A DNA stretch of 64,000 nucleotides from CAVSUZ01 sp963791885 (GTDB lineage: Bacteria > Pseudomonadota > Alphaproteobacteria > Acetobacterales > Acetobacteraceae), in NCBI GenBank assembly GCA_963791885.1, contig CAWBUL010000004.1, forward strand, positions 1,302,001-1,366,000, read 5' to 3'. Positions 26,472 through 36,495 of this stretch are shown piece after piece (position 1 is the first letter of the stretch; each line of letters opens with the position of its first letter). The notes beneath the pieces were generated by a model. That model did not search any database and was not told the DNA's origin. It saw only the letters and a list, made by a program, of their open reading frames with translations. The translations under genes were made by a program, and so were the position numbers.

Positions 26472-27698
26472 ATGGAACGGCCGTTGCCGCTGCTGAGACC
26501 GGAAGGTCGCGCTTTCACCGTTTTTCTCGGACTGCTCGCAACGCTTCCGATGCTGTCGATCGATATCAGCACGCCGACCCTTCCCCTATTACCAGCTGCA
26601 CTCGGAACCACGGTGACCACAGCGGGCCTCACTATCTCGCTGTTTATGGTCGGCTTCGCAGGGGGACAACTTATCGCCGGTCCGCGCTCCGACCGCGCCG
26701 GTCGACGTCCCGTCCTGCTCTTAGCACTGGGCCTCTATATCGTGGCGGGGCTCGGCTGCACACTCGCGGTTTCAGGCCCCCTGCTGGTCACGACCCGCCT
26801 GCTGCAGGGGCTGGGCGCGGGGGCTTGTGCCGTTCTGTCGCTCGCCATCGTGCAGGATCTGTTCCAGGGCGAGGTCGCACGTATCAAGCGGTCCTACGTC
26901 GTGATCGTGGTCGCCGTGACGCCGATCCTGGCTCCGGCCTTTGGGTCGTTCCTCACGGAGCTCGCGGGATGGCGTTCGGTGCACGCGGTCCTGGTGCTCG
27001 GAGGATGCGTCCTGGCCCTCATAACATGGGCCGGCTTCGAGGAGTCCCGGCCCGCCGATGCAGCGCTCGCGCGTCGGGGCTTCGGCCATTTGCTGAAGGA
27101 TGGCCCCTTCCTCGGCATCGCGCTGACCAATGCCCTGAGCTACGCCGCGATCTTTGCCTACATCACCGGCTCGCCCTTGGTCATTCTGAGTGTTTGGCAG
27201 TATCCGGCAATGGTCTTTCCAGCGGTATTTGCTGCCACAGCGATCGCCCTGAGCTGCGGGGCGTGGGTTAGTGGCAGGATGGCACATCGCGGAGTTTCCG
27301 CTGCGATCCTGGTCAGGCTGAGCCTGCTTGCGCAGACCACCGCAGGAGTCTTGCTCGCTGCCGGCATCATCACCGATTTGGTTCCCCGCGCCGCCCTGCT
27401 GATTCCCTTGCTGATCGTCCTGTTCACTCGGGGCGTGATAGCGCCTAACTTGCAGCATCTCGCGATCGAACGCGGTGGCGATCAGGCCGGCGTCGCCTCG
27501 GCCGGCCTGGGGGTTTCCCAACTGCTCGCAGGTGCGGCAGCCAGCGCGCTGGCTGCTTGCCTGCTGCCCTCTTTCGGTGCGGGAGCAGTGGGGACGCCAA
27601 TCGCCGTCCTGGCCTGCGCTGCTCTCCTCTCCTGGATATGGGCCGCCTGGATCGCGCGGCAGCAGGAGGGGCCTGATCCGCTTTCCGTTATTGACTGA
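26472..27698 (+). CDS. Bcr/CflA-type MFS efflux transporter
   Basis: This 408-residue protein starts at MERPLPLL (26472), giving 12 predicted membrane helices. MFS motif A appears as GPRSDRAGRRPVLL and the early TPTLPLLPAAL segment resembles Bcr/CflA drug:H+ antiporters. It should export a small molecule using the proton gradient. The longer upstream open frame to 26082 overlaps the divergent TPR gene and is rejected. Its stop is 18 bp from the end of the convergent GGDEF-EAL gene. Confidence 0.85.
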   Translation: MERPLPLLRPEGRAFTVFLGLLATLPMLSIDISTPTLPLLPAALGTTVTTAGLTISLFMVGFAGGQLIAGPRSDRAGRRPVLLLALGLYIVAGLGCTLAVSGPLLVTTRLLQGLGAGACAVLSLAIVQDLFQGEVARIKRSYVVIVVAVTPILAPAFGSFLTELAGWRSVHAVLVLGGCVLALITWAGFEESRPADAALARRGFGHLLKDGPFLGIALTNALSYAAIFAYITGSPLVILSVWQYPAMVFPAVFAATAIALSCGAWVSGRMAHRGVSAAILVRLSLLAQTTAGVLLAAGIITDLVPRAALLIPLLIVLFTRGVIAPNLQHLAIERGGDQAGVASAGLGVSQLLAGAAASALAACLLPSFGAGAVGTPIAVLACAALLSWIWAAWIARQQEGPDPLSVID

Positions 27699-27716
27699 CT
27701 CAGTCCGAGCGTAAGA

Positions 27717-29933
27717 TCACACGACCGCTTGCATGTCTGCCCCTACGACGCGCCGCGCCTCGGGACCCGGCATCGGCCGCCCGGACAGGAAACCCTGAAT
27801 GTCCCGGCAACCAAGCCGCCGCAGAATCGCAAGCTGGGCTTCTGTCTCTACTCCCTCGGCGACAACCACCAGTCGCAACTTGTCAGCCAGCGAGAGAATC
27901 GCCTCGACGATGGCCACCGCGCTGTCATCCTCCGTCAGGCACGCTGTGAAAGACCGATCGACCTTGATCCGATCGAAGCGAAACCGCCGGAGATAGCTCA
28001 GGCTCGCATAGGCAGTGCCGAAATCATCCAGCGTGATGCCGATCCCCTGCCGGCGCAGGCTCTCGATGGTCTTCAGCACGACCTCTCCCTCGTCCAGCAG
28101 CACGCCTTCGGTAATTTCCAGATCCAGCCGGCGGCCCGGAAATCCCGTCCGCGCCAGCACGGCAGCAATCTGGTCCGGCAATTCGGGTTGGCGAAACTGC
28201 AGCGGCGAGAGATTGACCGAAAGCCGGATCGGCGCCGGCCAACTCGCAGCCTCGGTGCACGCAGCCTCCAGCGCCCAGAGTCCAAGCGGCACGATCAGCC
28301 CGGTAGTCTCGGCCAAAGGAATAAAGCGATCGGGTGGGATTTCCCCTCGGTGCGGATGATACCAGCGCAGCAGCGCTTCGAATCCCGTGACCCGGAGGGT
28401 GTCGATGTCGCAGATCGGCTGGTAGTGCAGCATGAAATGCCGGGCTTCTATGGCAGCCCGCAGGTCTTGCTCCAAACTCGTGCGCTCCCGCGGATCGCTT
28501 TCCATACCGGAACCGAACAGCCGGTAGGTCCGGCGTCCCGCGCGCTTGGCACGGTATAGCGCCACATCAGCGTTGCGCATCAGCGTCTCCGGATTGTCGC
28601 CATGCTGGGGACAGATCGCGATGCCAATGGACGCGCCGACCACGGCGCCGCCGCCGGCGAGATCGAAAGGCTGGCTGAGGGTGGCAAGCACCCGCTGCGC
28701 CAGCGCCACGGCTGCCGCCGGTTGAGTCGCCGCAGGTTGGATGATGGCGAACTCATCACCGCCCATGCGCGCGACGATGTCGCCTTCACGCACATTCTCA
28801 CGCAGTCGCTCGGCCACGGCGACCAGCAGCTCATCTCCTGCGTCGTGGCCGCTCGCGTCGTTCACCGCCTTGAAGTCATCCAGATCAAGACAGAGCAGCG
28901 CAAAGCTGCGTTCGTTGGCACGCGCGCTGATCATCAATCGTTCCAGGCGTTCGTGGAACATCAGACGGTTGGCAAGCTGTGTCAGGTTATCGTGGTGTGC
29001 GACGAAACGGATCTTGTCCTCGCTGACCTTTCGAAACAGTGCCGGGCGGATACTGTCCGCAAGCGCGGATATGTCTGCCATCACCAGCTCAAGGTCCGGC
29101 CGCTCACCGGCGAAAGCCACGACAATCGCAAAGCGCTGCTGCTGAACCCCAATCGGCACGCAAACCTGGCCCCGGATGGCGGGTGTAATGGGGACCTCGC
29201 GACTGGTAGCGGGCCCCGGCGGGATGAACCGGGTGCTGTGCGGTTCGTGCCGGCGGATGGCCCGCACGATCGGTGGATTGAACACGACGCGCTGTGTCGT
29301 CACCGCGGTCGGCTCGTCGGGCAGATCCGCGTCATAGAATCCGACTTCGCGCAGGCTGTCGCCCGCGCGCATCCATTGCCAGATGCGCCCTGCGCTGGCG
29401 CCATAAAAGCGGCAGACCTCCTCCAGCACATCGGCCAAAGCCTCGACCGCTGTCGATGAGTCCGCCACCAGCCGCAGAAGGCGGTCGACCCGCAGCGCCC
29501 GGTTCGCAACTTGAATCATGTGATGGTGTCGCAGGCCCCGCTGGCGATCCGCCAGAAGCATGTGGGCGATCTCGGACATCGGCGTGAAATCCGCGTCGGT
29601 GAACGTATCGCGCGACGCAGTGTCCGCCGCGCAGACAAACCCGATGCAGTCGCCGCCGGGTGACATGAGCTTCATGTGCAGGAGGGAGCGAAGGCCGCAT
29701 CGCCGGGCCAGCTCCCCACCTGCAAGACGGACGTCCTGCTCAAGATCGGAGATCGCCGTTACCAGCGGCCCGCCGCGTAAGAACTGGTCCATCTCCAGGC
29801 ACGCTTCGGTCTCACTCTCCAGCGGGCCATAGCCCGCAAACGCAATGCGCGATTCTCCGGGGCGGCGCAGGCCGACAGCAGCGGCCGCCATGCCGGTGAC
29901 ACGGGCGGTAATTCGGGCGAAATGCTCCAGCAT
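27717..29933 (-). CDS. GAF-GGDEF-EAL cyclic-di-GMP protein
   Basis: This protein of about 738 residues starts at MLEHFARI (29933). The open frame continues to 31166, but only antisense to rlmI. It has two GAF-like sensing regions (about 1-150 and 165-300). The diguanylate cyclase domain has an intact GGDEF and an RxxD inhibitory site five residues before it (REGD-IVARM-GGDEF). The phosphodiesterase domain has EALLRW, DDFGTAYASLSYL, DRIKVDRSF and EGVET all present. Both activities look intact. It lacks membrane helices, so it should act in the cytosol. Confidence 0.9.
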   Translation of the reverse strand: MLEHFARITARVTGMAAAAVGLRRPGESRIAFAGYGPLESETEACLEMDQFLRGGPLVTAISDLEQDVRLAGGELARRCGLRSLLHMKLMSPGGDCIGFVCAADTASRDTFTDADFTPMSEIAHMLLADRQRGLRHHHMIQVANRALRVDRLLRLVADSSTAVEALADVLEEVCRFYGASAGRIWQWMRAGDSLREVGFYDADLPDEPTAVTTQRVVFNPPIVRAIRRHEPHSTRFIPPGPATSREVPITPAIRGQVCVPIGVQQQRFAIVVAFAGERPDLELVMADISALADSIRPALFRKVSEDKIRFVAHHDNLTQLANRLMFHERLERLMISARANERSFALLCLDLDDFKAVNDASGHDAGDELLVAVAERLRENVREGDIVARMGGDEFAIIQPAATQPAAAVALAQRVLATLSQPFDLAGGGAVVGASIGIAICPQHGDNPETLMRNADVALYRAKRAGRRTYRLFGSGMESDPRERTSLEQDLRAAIEARHFMLHYQPICDIDTLRVTGFEALLRWYHPHRGEIPPDRFIPLAETTGLIVPLGLWALEAACTEAASWPAPIRLSVNLSPLQFRQPELPDQIAAVLARTGFPGRRLDLEITEGVLLDEGEVVLKTIESLRRQGIGITLDDFGTAYASLSYLRRFRFDRIKVDRSFTACLTEDDSAVAIVEAILSLADKLRLVVVAEGVETEAQLAILRRLGCRDIQGFLSGRPMPGPEARRVVGADMQAVV

Positions 29934-30032
29934 GATGGAGATCGACGACAACGCTTGGCCCGCAACGAATCGCTCCGTGCCCAGTAAATGTCCAACTGCC
30001 CCTTGTGAAGCGCTTTTCACCGCAGTCCGCGC

Positions 30033-31214
30033 ATGAATCGGCCGACGATCCGCCTTGGTTCCCGACAGGGCCGTCGCCTGCGGGCTGGTGCGCCCTGGGT
30101 ATTCAGCAACGAGATCATCATGGATGTCGATGCACGGCGCCTGCCCCCTGGCACCTTGGTGAACATCGAGCAGGAGGACGGGGCCCGGCTCGGCGTCGCC
30201 ATGTTCAACCCCCACAGCCTGATCGCGGCGCGCCTGCTCGACCGAAACCCTGATGCGGAGGTTGACGCCGATTGGATTGGCAGCCGTCTCGCCGATGCCA
30301 GCTCTTTGCGTGCCCGCGTGTGCGACAGCCGCTTTCATCGCTTGGTGCATGCCGAGGCTGATCGCCTGCCCGGTTTGATAATCGACCGGTATGACGATGT
30401 GTTCGTCCTGCAGGTGAACACCGCCGGCATGGACCGGCTGATACCGCTGATCGTCGAGGTCCTGAAGGAGCTGTTCGCACCTCGGGCCATCGTTGCCCGC
30501 AACGATACTGCCGCCCGCCGGCTTGAAGGTTTGCCCGAAGAAGTGCTGCTGCTGCACGGGACCGATGCGCGGGCTGAGGTGAGGGAAGGGGGGCTGCGCA
30601 TCCCGGTCGACCCGCTGGCGGGACAGAAGACCGGCTGGTTCTTCGATCAGCGGCCGAACCGCGACCGCGTTGCCGCGCTCGCTGCCGGCGCGTCGGTGCT
30701 CGACGTCTTCTGCCACACCGGCGCCTTCGGTCTGCGGGCGGCACTGGCCGGCGCCCGTTCGGCGCTGATGGTCGATTCCAGCGCGCCGGCCCTGGCGCTG
30801 GCGCAGCAGGCGGCGGAGCACAACGGGCTCGGCGCAACTGTCCGCACGCAGCGCGGTGATGCGTTTGAGATCATGACGGCACTGGGACAAGCAAACGAGC
30901 GTTTCGATATCGTGGTCTGCGATCCGCCGGCCTTCGCCCGCTCCCGCAAGGACGCCGCCGTCGGTTTGCGCGCCTATGATCGCATGGCTCGCCTGGCCGC
31001 TCCGCTCGTCGCGCCACGAGGGTTCCTCTTCGTCGCCTCCTGCAGCCATCACGCGCCGTTGGAACCCTGGGCCGAGAGCATCGCCCACGGGCTGCACCGG
31101 GCCGGGCGGGACGGCCAGATCGTCGCCACCACCGGTGCCGGCCCCGACCATCCGGTGCATCCGCACCTGCCCGAGACCGCCTACCTCAAGGCGCAGCTCA
31201 TCAGGCTTGTGTGA
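30033..31214 (+). CDS. rlmI: RlmI-type 23S rRNA (cytosine-5) methyltransferase
   Basis: This 393-residue class I SAM-dependent methyltransferase has an N-terminal PUA domain (about 1-75, LRAGAPWVFSNEI). A central domain and a Rossmann core follow, with DVFCHTGAFGLRAA (SAM binding) and VVCDPPAFARS. The catalytic Cys is probably in FVASCSHH. RlmI methylates C1962 of 23S rRNA in E. coli. The gene is divergent from the GGDEF-EAL gene. Its stop overlaps a possible GTG start of the next gene, so the three plus-strand genes here may be one operon. Confidence 0.9.
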   Translation: MNRPTIRLGSRQGRRLRAGAPWVFSNEIIMDVDARRLPPGTLVNIEQEDGARLGVAMFNPHSLIAARLLDRNPDAEVDADWIGSRLADASSLRARVCDSRFHRLVHAEADRLPGLIIDRYDDVFVLQVNTAGMDRLIPLIVEVLKELFAPRAIVARNDTAARRLEGLPEEVLLLHGTDARAEVREGGLRIPVDPLAGQKTGWFFDQRPNRDRVAALAAGASVLDVFCHTGAFGLRAALAGARSALMVDSSAPALALAQQAAEHNGLGATVRTQRGDAFEIMTALGQANERFDIVVCDPPAFARSRKDAAVGLRAYDRMARLAAPLVAPRGFLFVASCSHHAPLEPWAESIAHGLHRAGRDGQIVATTGAGPDHPVHPHLPETAYLKAQLIRLV

Positions 31215-31276
31215 CCCTCGGGTTGGCTTGTGGCGCTACGCGGGGCACCATGGGTCAAATCTTGGAGCCTGATGCC

Positions 31277-32476
31277 ATGGCCCATCGCGGCATGACTTTC
31301 GGAATCTTTCTCGCCCCTTTCCACCGTATCGGCGAGAATCCCACGCTCGCTATGAGCCGCGATATAGAGTTGCTCGAATGGCTCGACTGGCTCGGCTACG
31401 ACGAGGCCTGGATTGGTGAGCACCATTCCGCGGGGTGGGAGCTGATCGCGCTGCCTGAACTCGTCATCGCCGCCGCGGCCGAGCGCACGAAGCACATTCG
31501 GCTCGGAACGGGTGTGACGTCGCTGCCCTATCACCATCCCTTCATGGTGGCGCAGCGTTTCGTGCAGCTCGATCACATGACCCGTGGTCGCGCGATGATG
31601 GGCTGCGGTCCGGGTGCGCTGACATCCGACGCGTACATGCTCGGCATCGATCCCGTCACGCTGCGCCCGCGCATGATCGAGTCGCTGGAAGCGATCACCA
31701 GGCTGCTCCGCTGTGAGGAGCCGGTGACGATGAAGACCGACTGGTTCGAGATGAAAGAGGCGCGCCTTCATCTCGCGCCTTACACCGATCCGCGGTTCGA
31801 GATCGCCGTCGCGAGCACCATCACGCCGTTCGGCATGATCGCCGCCGGTCAGTTCGGGCTAGGCGTGCTGTCGATCGGCGCCGGCCTGCCAGGTGGGCCG
31901 CAAGCGATGGCGAAGCAGTGGGAGATCGCGGAGGAAACCGCCGCAAAGCACGGCCAGACCGTGGACCGCAAGAAGTGGCGTATCGTTGTCACCGCCCATG
32001 TCGCCGAGGAAGACGAACAGGCCCTGCGCGAGGTGCACACAGGCGAGCGTCGAGAGACAGTGACCTATTTCGAGGACACGCTCGGCCGTCCGCCCGGCCG
32101 ACAGGACGATCCGCTGCGGGAGGGGGTGAAGATGGGCTCAACCCTGGTCGGTTCACCTGAAACCGTCGCCAAAGGCATCTGCCGACTGCTGGAATACAGC
32201 AATGGCGGCTTCGGCGGCATTCTGTTCCGTGCGCATGAATGGGCCAATCGCGAGCAGACGCTGCGTAGCTACGAGTTGTTCGCGCGCTATGTCATGCCAC
32301 ATTTCCAGGGTTCGGTCGACATGATCGAACGGTCGAACGCCTTCGTGCGTGCCAACCGCTCGCGCGTCGTGGGCGGCACGGTGGAGGCGGTGCGCCGCGC
32401 GTTTACCGATCATGGCCGAGAGGTGCCCGAAGGCTTCCGCGAACGCACGATCGGCGCGCGTGACGTCGCGGACTGA
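31277..32476 (+). CDS. LLM class flavin-dependent monooxygenase (luciferase-like) 1
   Basis: This protein of about 399 residues starts at MAHRGMTFG (31277), with a GGAG site 9 bp upstream. A GTG at 31211 overlapping the rlmI stop is the alternative. It has the luciferase-like TIM barrel: FGIFLAPFHRI, YDEAWIGEHHSAGWE, RLGTGVTSLPYHHPFMVA. The length and HH motif fit the FMNH2-dependent monooxygenase branch. These enzymes oxidise small organic substrates using reduced flavin from a partner reductase, which is not visible nearby. The next gene is a second luciferase-like protein, 9 bp away. Confidence 0.85.
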   Translation: MAHRGMTFGIFLAPFHRIGENPTLAMSRDIELLEWLDWLGYDEAWIGEHHSAGWELIALPELVIAAAAERTKHIRLGTGVTSLPYHHPFMVAQRFVQLDHMTRGRAMMGCGPGALTSDAYMLGIDPVTLRPRMIESLEAITRLLRCEEPVTMKTDWFEMKEARLHLAPYTDPRFEIAVASTITPFGMIAAGQFGLGVLSIGAGLPGGPQAMAKQWEIAEETAAKHGQTVDRKKWRIVVTAHVAEEDEQALREVHTGERRETVTYFEDTLGRPPGRQDDPLREGVKMGSTLVGSPETVAKGICRLLEYSNGGFGGILFRAHEWANREQTLRSYELFARYVMPHFQGSVDMIERSNAFVRANRSRVVGGTVEAVRRAFTDHGREVPEGFRERTIGARDVAD

Positions 32477-32485
32477 GAACGCGTC

Positions 32486-33526
32486 ATGCAGCTCGGCATC
32501 ACCATCGACATGTCCGGCCCGGCACCCAAGCTGGACATGGACCGCGTGTTGGAAGCCGAACGCCTCGGCTTCTCCCAGGTTTGGAGCGGCGAGTCCTACA
32601 GCACCGACGCGGTGAGTCCGGTTGCATGGGTGCTGGCGCGTACCACACGCATCAGGGCGGGCACGGGGATCATGCAGATCCCTGCTCGCACGCCGGCCTG
32701 CGCCGCGATGACGGCGATGGCGTTGCAGACACTGTCTGGCAATCGGTTTATGTTGGGCGTCGGTGTCTCCGGCCCGCAGGTGATCGAGGGCTGGCATGGC
32801 GTCGCGTTCGGCAAGCCGCTGGCTCGCACCAAAGAGTATGTCGCCATCATCCGCGCCATCCTGGCACGCGAGAAGCCGCTGACGTTTTCAGGCGAGCACT
32901 ACACGATCCCCTATGCGGGTCCTGGCGCAACCGGCTTGGGCAAGCCGCTGCGCAGCATCATCCACGGCAATCCCGACATGCCGATCTACACCGCGGCGAT
33001 CACACCGGCCGGGTTGCGCACAGCGGGGGAGATCGCCGACGGCACGCTGCCGATCTTTTATTCGCCCGAGCAGCCGAGGCTGGTGACCGATCCGATCGAA
33101 GACGGCATGCGCCGTGCAGGACGCGCGACCACCATCGCCGCTTTCGATGCCGCGCCGTATGTACGTGTGCGGATGGGACCGGATGTCGCCGCCTGCCGCG
33201 ACGCGCTGCGGCCTGACCTTTCTTTGTATATTGGCGGCATGGGCGCGCGGACGAAGAATTTCTATAACGACGTGGCTATTAAGCTTGGTTACGCCGATGC
33301 GGCGCGGAAGATCCAGGACCTGTATCTGGACGGCAAGAAAAACGAAGCGGCTGCAGCATTGCCCGACGCCCTGATCGACGAGATCTCGCTCGTAGGCCCG
33401 GCTGACCGGATCAAGGATCGATTGGCAGTGTGGCAGCAGGCGGCGCGTGACGGGCACGTGCGCACGATGGTTCTGCGGGGTGCCGATGCAGCGGCGATGC
33501 GGGTGATCGCGGAAACAGTGCTGTAG
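32486..33526 (+). CDS. LLM class flavin/F420-dependent oxidoreductase 2
   Basis: This 346-residue luciferase-like protein resembles the F420-type branch (MQLGITIDMSGPAP, RTTRIRAGTGIMQIPARTP, RFMLGVGVSGPQV, then IYTAAITPAGLRTAGEIADG). It may use F420 or FMN. The C-terminal SLVGPADRIKDRLAVWQQAA is typical of the family. It directly follows LLM enzyme 1 and is likely cotranscribed. It converges with the TRAP transporter gene, whose real stop is 25 bp away. Confidence 0.87.
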   Translation: MQLGITIDMSGPAPKLDMDRVLEAERLGFSQVWSGESYSTDAVSPVAWVLARTTRIRAGTGIMQIPARTPACAAMTAMALQTLSGNRFMLGVGVSGPQVIEGWHGVAFGKPLARTKEYVAIIRAILAREKPLTFSGEHYTIPYAGPGATGLGKPLRSIIHGNPDMPIYTAAITPAGLRTAGEIADGTLPIFYSPEQPRLVTDPIEDGMRRAGRATTIAAFDAAPYVRVRMGPDVAACRDALRPDLSLYIGGMGARTKNFYNDVAIKLGYADAARKIQDLYLDGKKNEAAAALPDALIDEISLVGPADRIKDRLAVWQQAARDGHVRTMVLRGADAAAMRVIAETVL

Positions 33527-33550
33527 CCGCGATGAAGCGAGTAGCAACGG

Positions 33551-35417
33551 TTACAGGAAACCGGTGCTGAGCCACGGGTACTGCCGCGACAACGATGAGG
33601 CCCGCAAGCACGGCAAGCAAATAGGGCCAGATGCGGCGCATCGCGGCGTCGGGGGAGACGCGGCCGATCGCGCACGCGGCATAATATCCGACCCCGAACG
33701 GCGGCGCGAACAGCCCGATCCCCATCGCGAGGATCACCACCATCGCGTAGTGCACCTCGTTGATGCCGATGGCACGGGCAGACGGAAACAGCAGCGGCCC
33801 GAACAGCACGATGGCGGGAATCCCCTCCAGCACGCTGCCCAGCACCACGAAGGCGATAATTGAAACGACCATGAATCCGGCGACGCCACCGGGCATCGCC
33901 GCCATGCTCGCGGCCAATTGGCGGGAAAAACCGGACTGGGTGAGTGCCCAAGCCATACCGGTCGCGGTGCCGATGATGAGCAGGATGGCGCCGGAGAGGG
34001 CGGCGGTTTCCACCAGCATAGGATAGAGGCGGCGCCAGTCGAACTGACGGTAACAGACCAGCCCGATGATGAAGGCATAGACGATACCGATCGTGGAAAC
34101 CTCGGTGGCGGTTGCGATGCCCTTAACCACCGCCGTGCGGATGACGAAGGGCAGGATTAGCGCGGGCACCGCCACGATGAACGCGCGCCAGATCTCGCGC
34201 GCCGGCGGCCGTCGGACGCCTGCGAGGGTTTCGTTGCGGCTGCGCCAGCGGGCGATGAGGGCCAGGGCTAGCGCGAGCACCGCGGCCGGTAGCAAGCCGC
34301 CGGTAAACAGCGCGGCGATCGACACACCGGTGACCGAACCGATGGTGATCAGCACGAGCGACGGTGGGATCGTCTCGCTCATGGCGCCCGATGCGGCAAG
34401 CAGGGAGACGAGTTCGCCCTCGGACGCGCCGCGGCGCTTCATCTCGGGGAACAGCACGGGGGCGATGGCCGCCATGTCGGCCGCCTTCGAACCGGAGATG
34501 CCGGACACGAGATACATTCCGCCGAGCAGCACGTAGGATAGCCCGCCGCGCACATGGCCGAGCAGCGCGGCAAGAAAGGCGACCATCGCGCGGGCCATGC
34601 CGGTCATCTCAATGAGCAGGCCGAGGAAAACAAACAATGGCACCGCCAGCAGGATAAGGCTGCTCATCCCCTCATCCATGCGGGAGGTCACGACCGAAAG
34701 CGGCGTGTGCGTGAGTGTCGCAAGGAACGCGAGCGTCGCGAGCCCGAACGCGAAACCGATCGGCACTGATAGCAGCACGCCGGTGCCGAGCAACCCGACG
34801 AAGAACAGCACCAGGTTCCAGTTGCCGAGATGCATCAGGGCCGGGGTGGCAAGGTGCAGGGCAAGAGCGAGCAGGGCGATGATGCCGGCGCCGAATGCGG
34901 CCTCTCGCCAGTGCAACTGCGCCAGTCGGGTGAGCGCGGTGGCAAGCATCAGCAGCGCCCCGACGGGAATGGCGGCGGCGCGAAACGTATCGTGCATGTT
35001 CAGCGCCGGGGTTTGAATGAACCACTGTTCCGCCGCGTAGTCCCACCCGGCAGGGACGACCATCAGCAGAAAGGCCGCGACGGCGGCGCTGGCGAGCGCG
35101 GCGGCGCGTGCCTGCCCGGTGGGCGAGAGACGCGCGACCACAGCCGTGAGGCGCATATGCTCACCGCGTTGCAGCGCGATGACGCTGCCCAGCATGGCAA
35201 GCCAGAGAAAAAGGATTGAAGCGAGTTCGCCCGACCAGACGAGCGGCGCCTGGAAGACGTAGCGGGCGAGAACGCCGGCGAAGAGGATGCCGATTTCCGC
35301 TACAACCAGGATCGCGGCGGGGATTTCGGCGAGAAGGCGAACACTGGTCGCAAGGATCGGAACGAGGTTGCTCCCGCCCGCTTTTGCGGGCGTGTGAGCA
35401 ACGAGTTCTTGGGCCAT
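33551..35417 (-). CDS. TRAP transporter fused small/large permease (DctQM), frameshifted near its end
   Basis: This fused permease of about 620 residues has an N-terminal DctQ part (four helices, about 20-180, VWSGELASILFLWLAMLG) and a DctM part with GISGSKAADMAAIAP and PPSLVLITIGSVTG. It starts at MAQELVAH (35417), sharing one base with the stop of the binding-protein gene. As written the frame runs past its natural end to 33411, into the LLM gene. Removing one G from the GGG at 33576-33578 gives the canonical ending VPWLSTGFL and a stop at 33551. The indel is probably an error. Confidence 0.85.
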
Positions 35418-36418
35418 CAGGTGAGCTGGCCGACCTCCGATTCCAGAATGCCCCAGGCTTGGTCGCCGTACTTCTTCTTCCATTCGGCGTAGAAGCCGGC
35501 CTTGCGAAGCGCGTCGCGGAACTGATCCTTGTCGACCTCGATGAACTGCAGCCCCTTGGATTTCAGGTCCGCCTCCACTGAATCGTTCAGCTTGGCGATG
35601 TCGGCGCGTTCATCGAGCGCGGACTTGTTGAGCTCGTCGGCGACGATCTTCTGGAAGTCCGGAGGCATGGAGGTAAAGGAGCGATGGTTCGCCAGCATCC
35701 AGAACCCGTCCCACATGTGGCTCGTCATGGAGCAGTATTTCTGCACCTCGTAGAGTTTGGCGATTTGAATGAGGCTGAGGGGATTTTCCTGCCCCTCGGC
35801 GATCTTGGTCTGCAGAGCGGAATAAACTTCACTGAAATTGATGCTGACCGGCGAGGCGCCGAACGCCTGGAACATGCTGGTCCAGAGCGGCGAGACAGGG
35901 ACTCGGATCTTGAACCCCTTAAGGTCCGCCGGCGTCTTGATCGGCTTCGTGGAACTGGTGATCTGGCGAAAGCCGTTGTCCCACATCTTGTCCATGGCAA
36001 CGAGGCCACGCTTGTCGATCTCGCCACGGACGTACGCGCCGAGGTTGCCGTCCATCGCTTTCCAGACGGTCGGGTAGTCCTTGAAGGCGAAGCCGATGCC
36101 GTTGATGGAGGCGGCGGGCACCAGGGTCGAGAGGATCAGGCCGGAGAGGCTGAAGAAGTCGATCGCGCCCGAGCGGAGCTGGGACAGCATGTCGGTATCC
36201 GATCCCAGCTGGTTGTTGGGAAACAGGGCGATTTCGACTTTGCCGCCAGTTCCCTGCTTGATGCGATCGATCGCCTCCTGCATGCGGACCGAGAGGGGAT
36301 GCGTGACGGGGGTGTTGTTCGCCATTTTGAAGGCGAAGTCCGCGGCTCGCGCACGGCGTATAGCAAAGAGCGGCAGAGTGGAGCCGGCCAGCAGGGCGCG
36401 GCGTGAAACATGAAGCAT
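35417..36418 (-). CDS. TRAP transporter substrate-binding protein (DctP)
   Basis: This 333-residue protein starts at MLHVSRRALLAG (36418). It has a signal peptide with an Arg pair (cleavage near RRARAADF), so Sec or Tat export to the periplasm is possible. DctP features are THPLSVRMQEAIDRIKQGTGGK, NQLGSDTDMLSQLRSGAID and the substrate-carboxylate Arg region GFKIRVPVSPLW. It captures a carboxylate-type ligand for the fused permease encoded directly downstream (TGATG overlap). No catabolic gene nearby reveals the ligand. Confidence 0.9.
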   Translation of the reverse strand: MLHVSRRALLAGSTLPLFAIRRARAADFAFKMANNTPVTHPLSVRMQEAIDRIKQGTGGKVEIALFPNNQLGSDTDMLSQLRSGAIDFFSLSGLILSTLVPAASINGIGFAFKDYPTVWKAMDGNLGAYVRGEIDKRGLVAMDKMWDNGFRQITSSTKPIKTPADLKGFKIRVPVSPLWTSMFQAFGASPVSINFSEVYSALQTKIAEGQENPLSLIQIAKLYEVQKYCSMTSHMWDGFWMLANHRSFTSMPPDFQKIVADELNKSALDERADIAKLNDSVEADLKSKGLQFIEVDKDQFRDALRKAGFYAEWKKKYGDQAWGILESEVGQLT

Positions 36419-36495
36419 TTTGAGATCCTGGCTTGGACGCGGCGGCACCATACTGGCGGCCAGCCGCTTGGCAAGCAGCCCGGCCGCTGAGCGCG

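Noticed and set aside
29934..31166. N-terminal extension of the GGDEF-EAL gene through the rlmI gene
   Set aside because: The extension is antisense to a methyltransferase with clear motifs, and no domain is visible in it.
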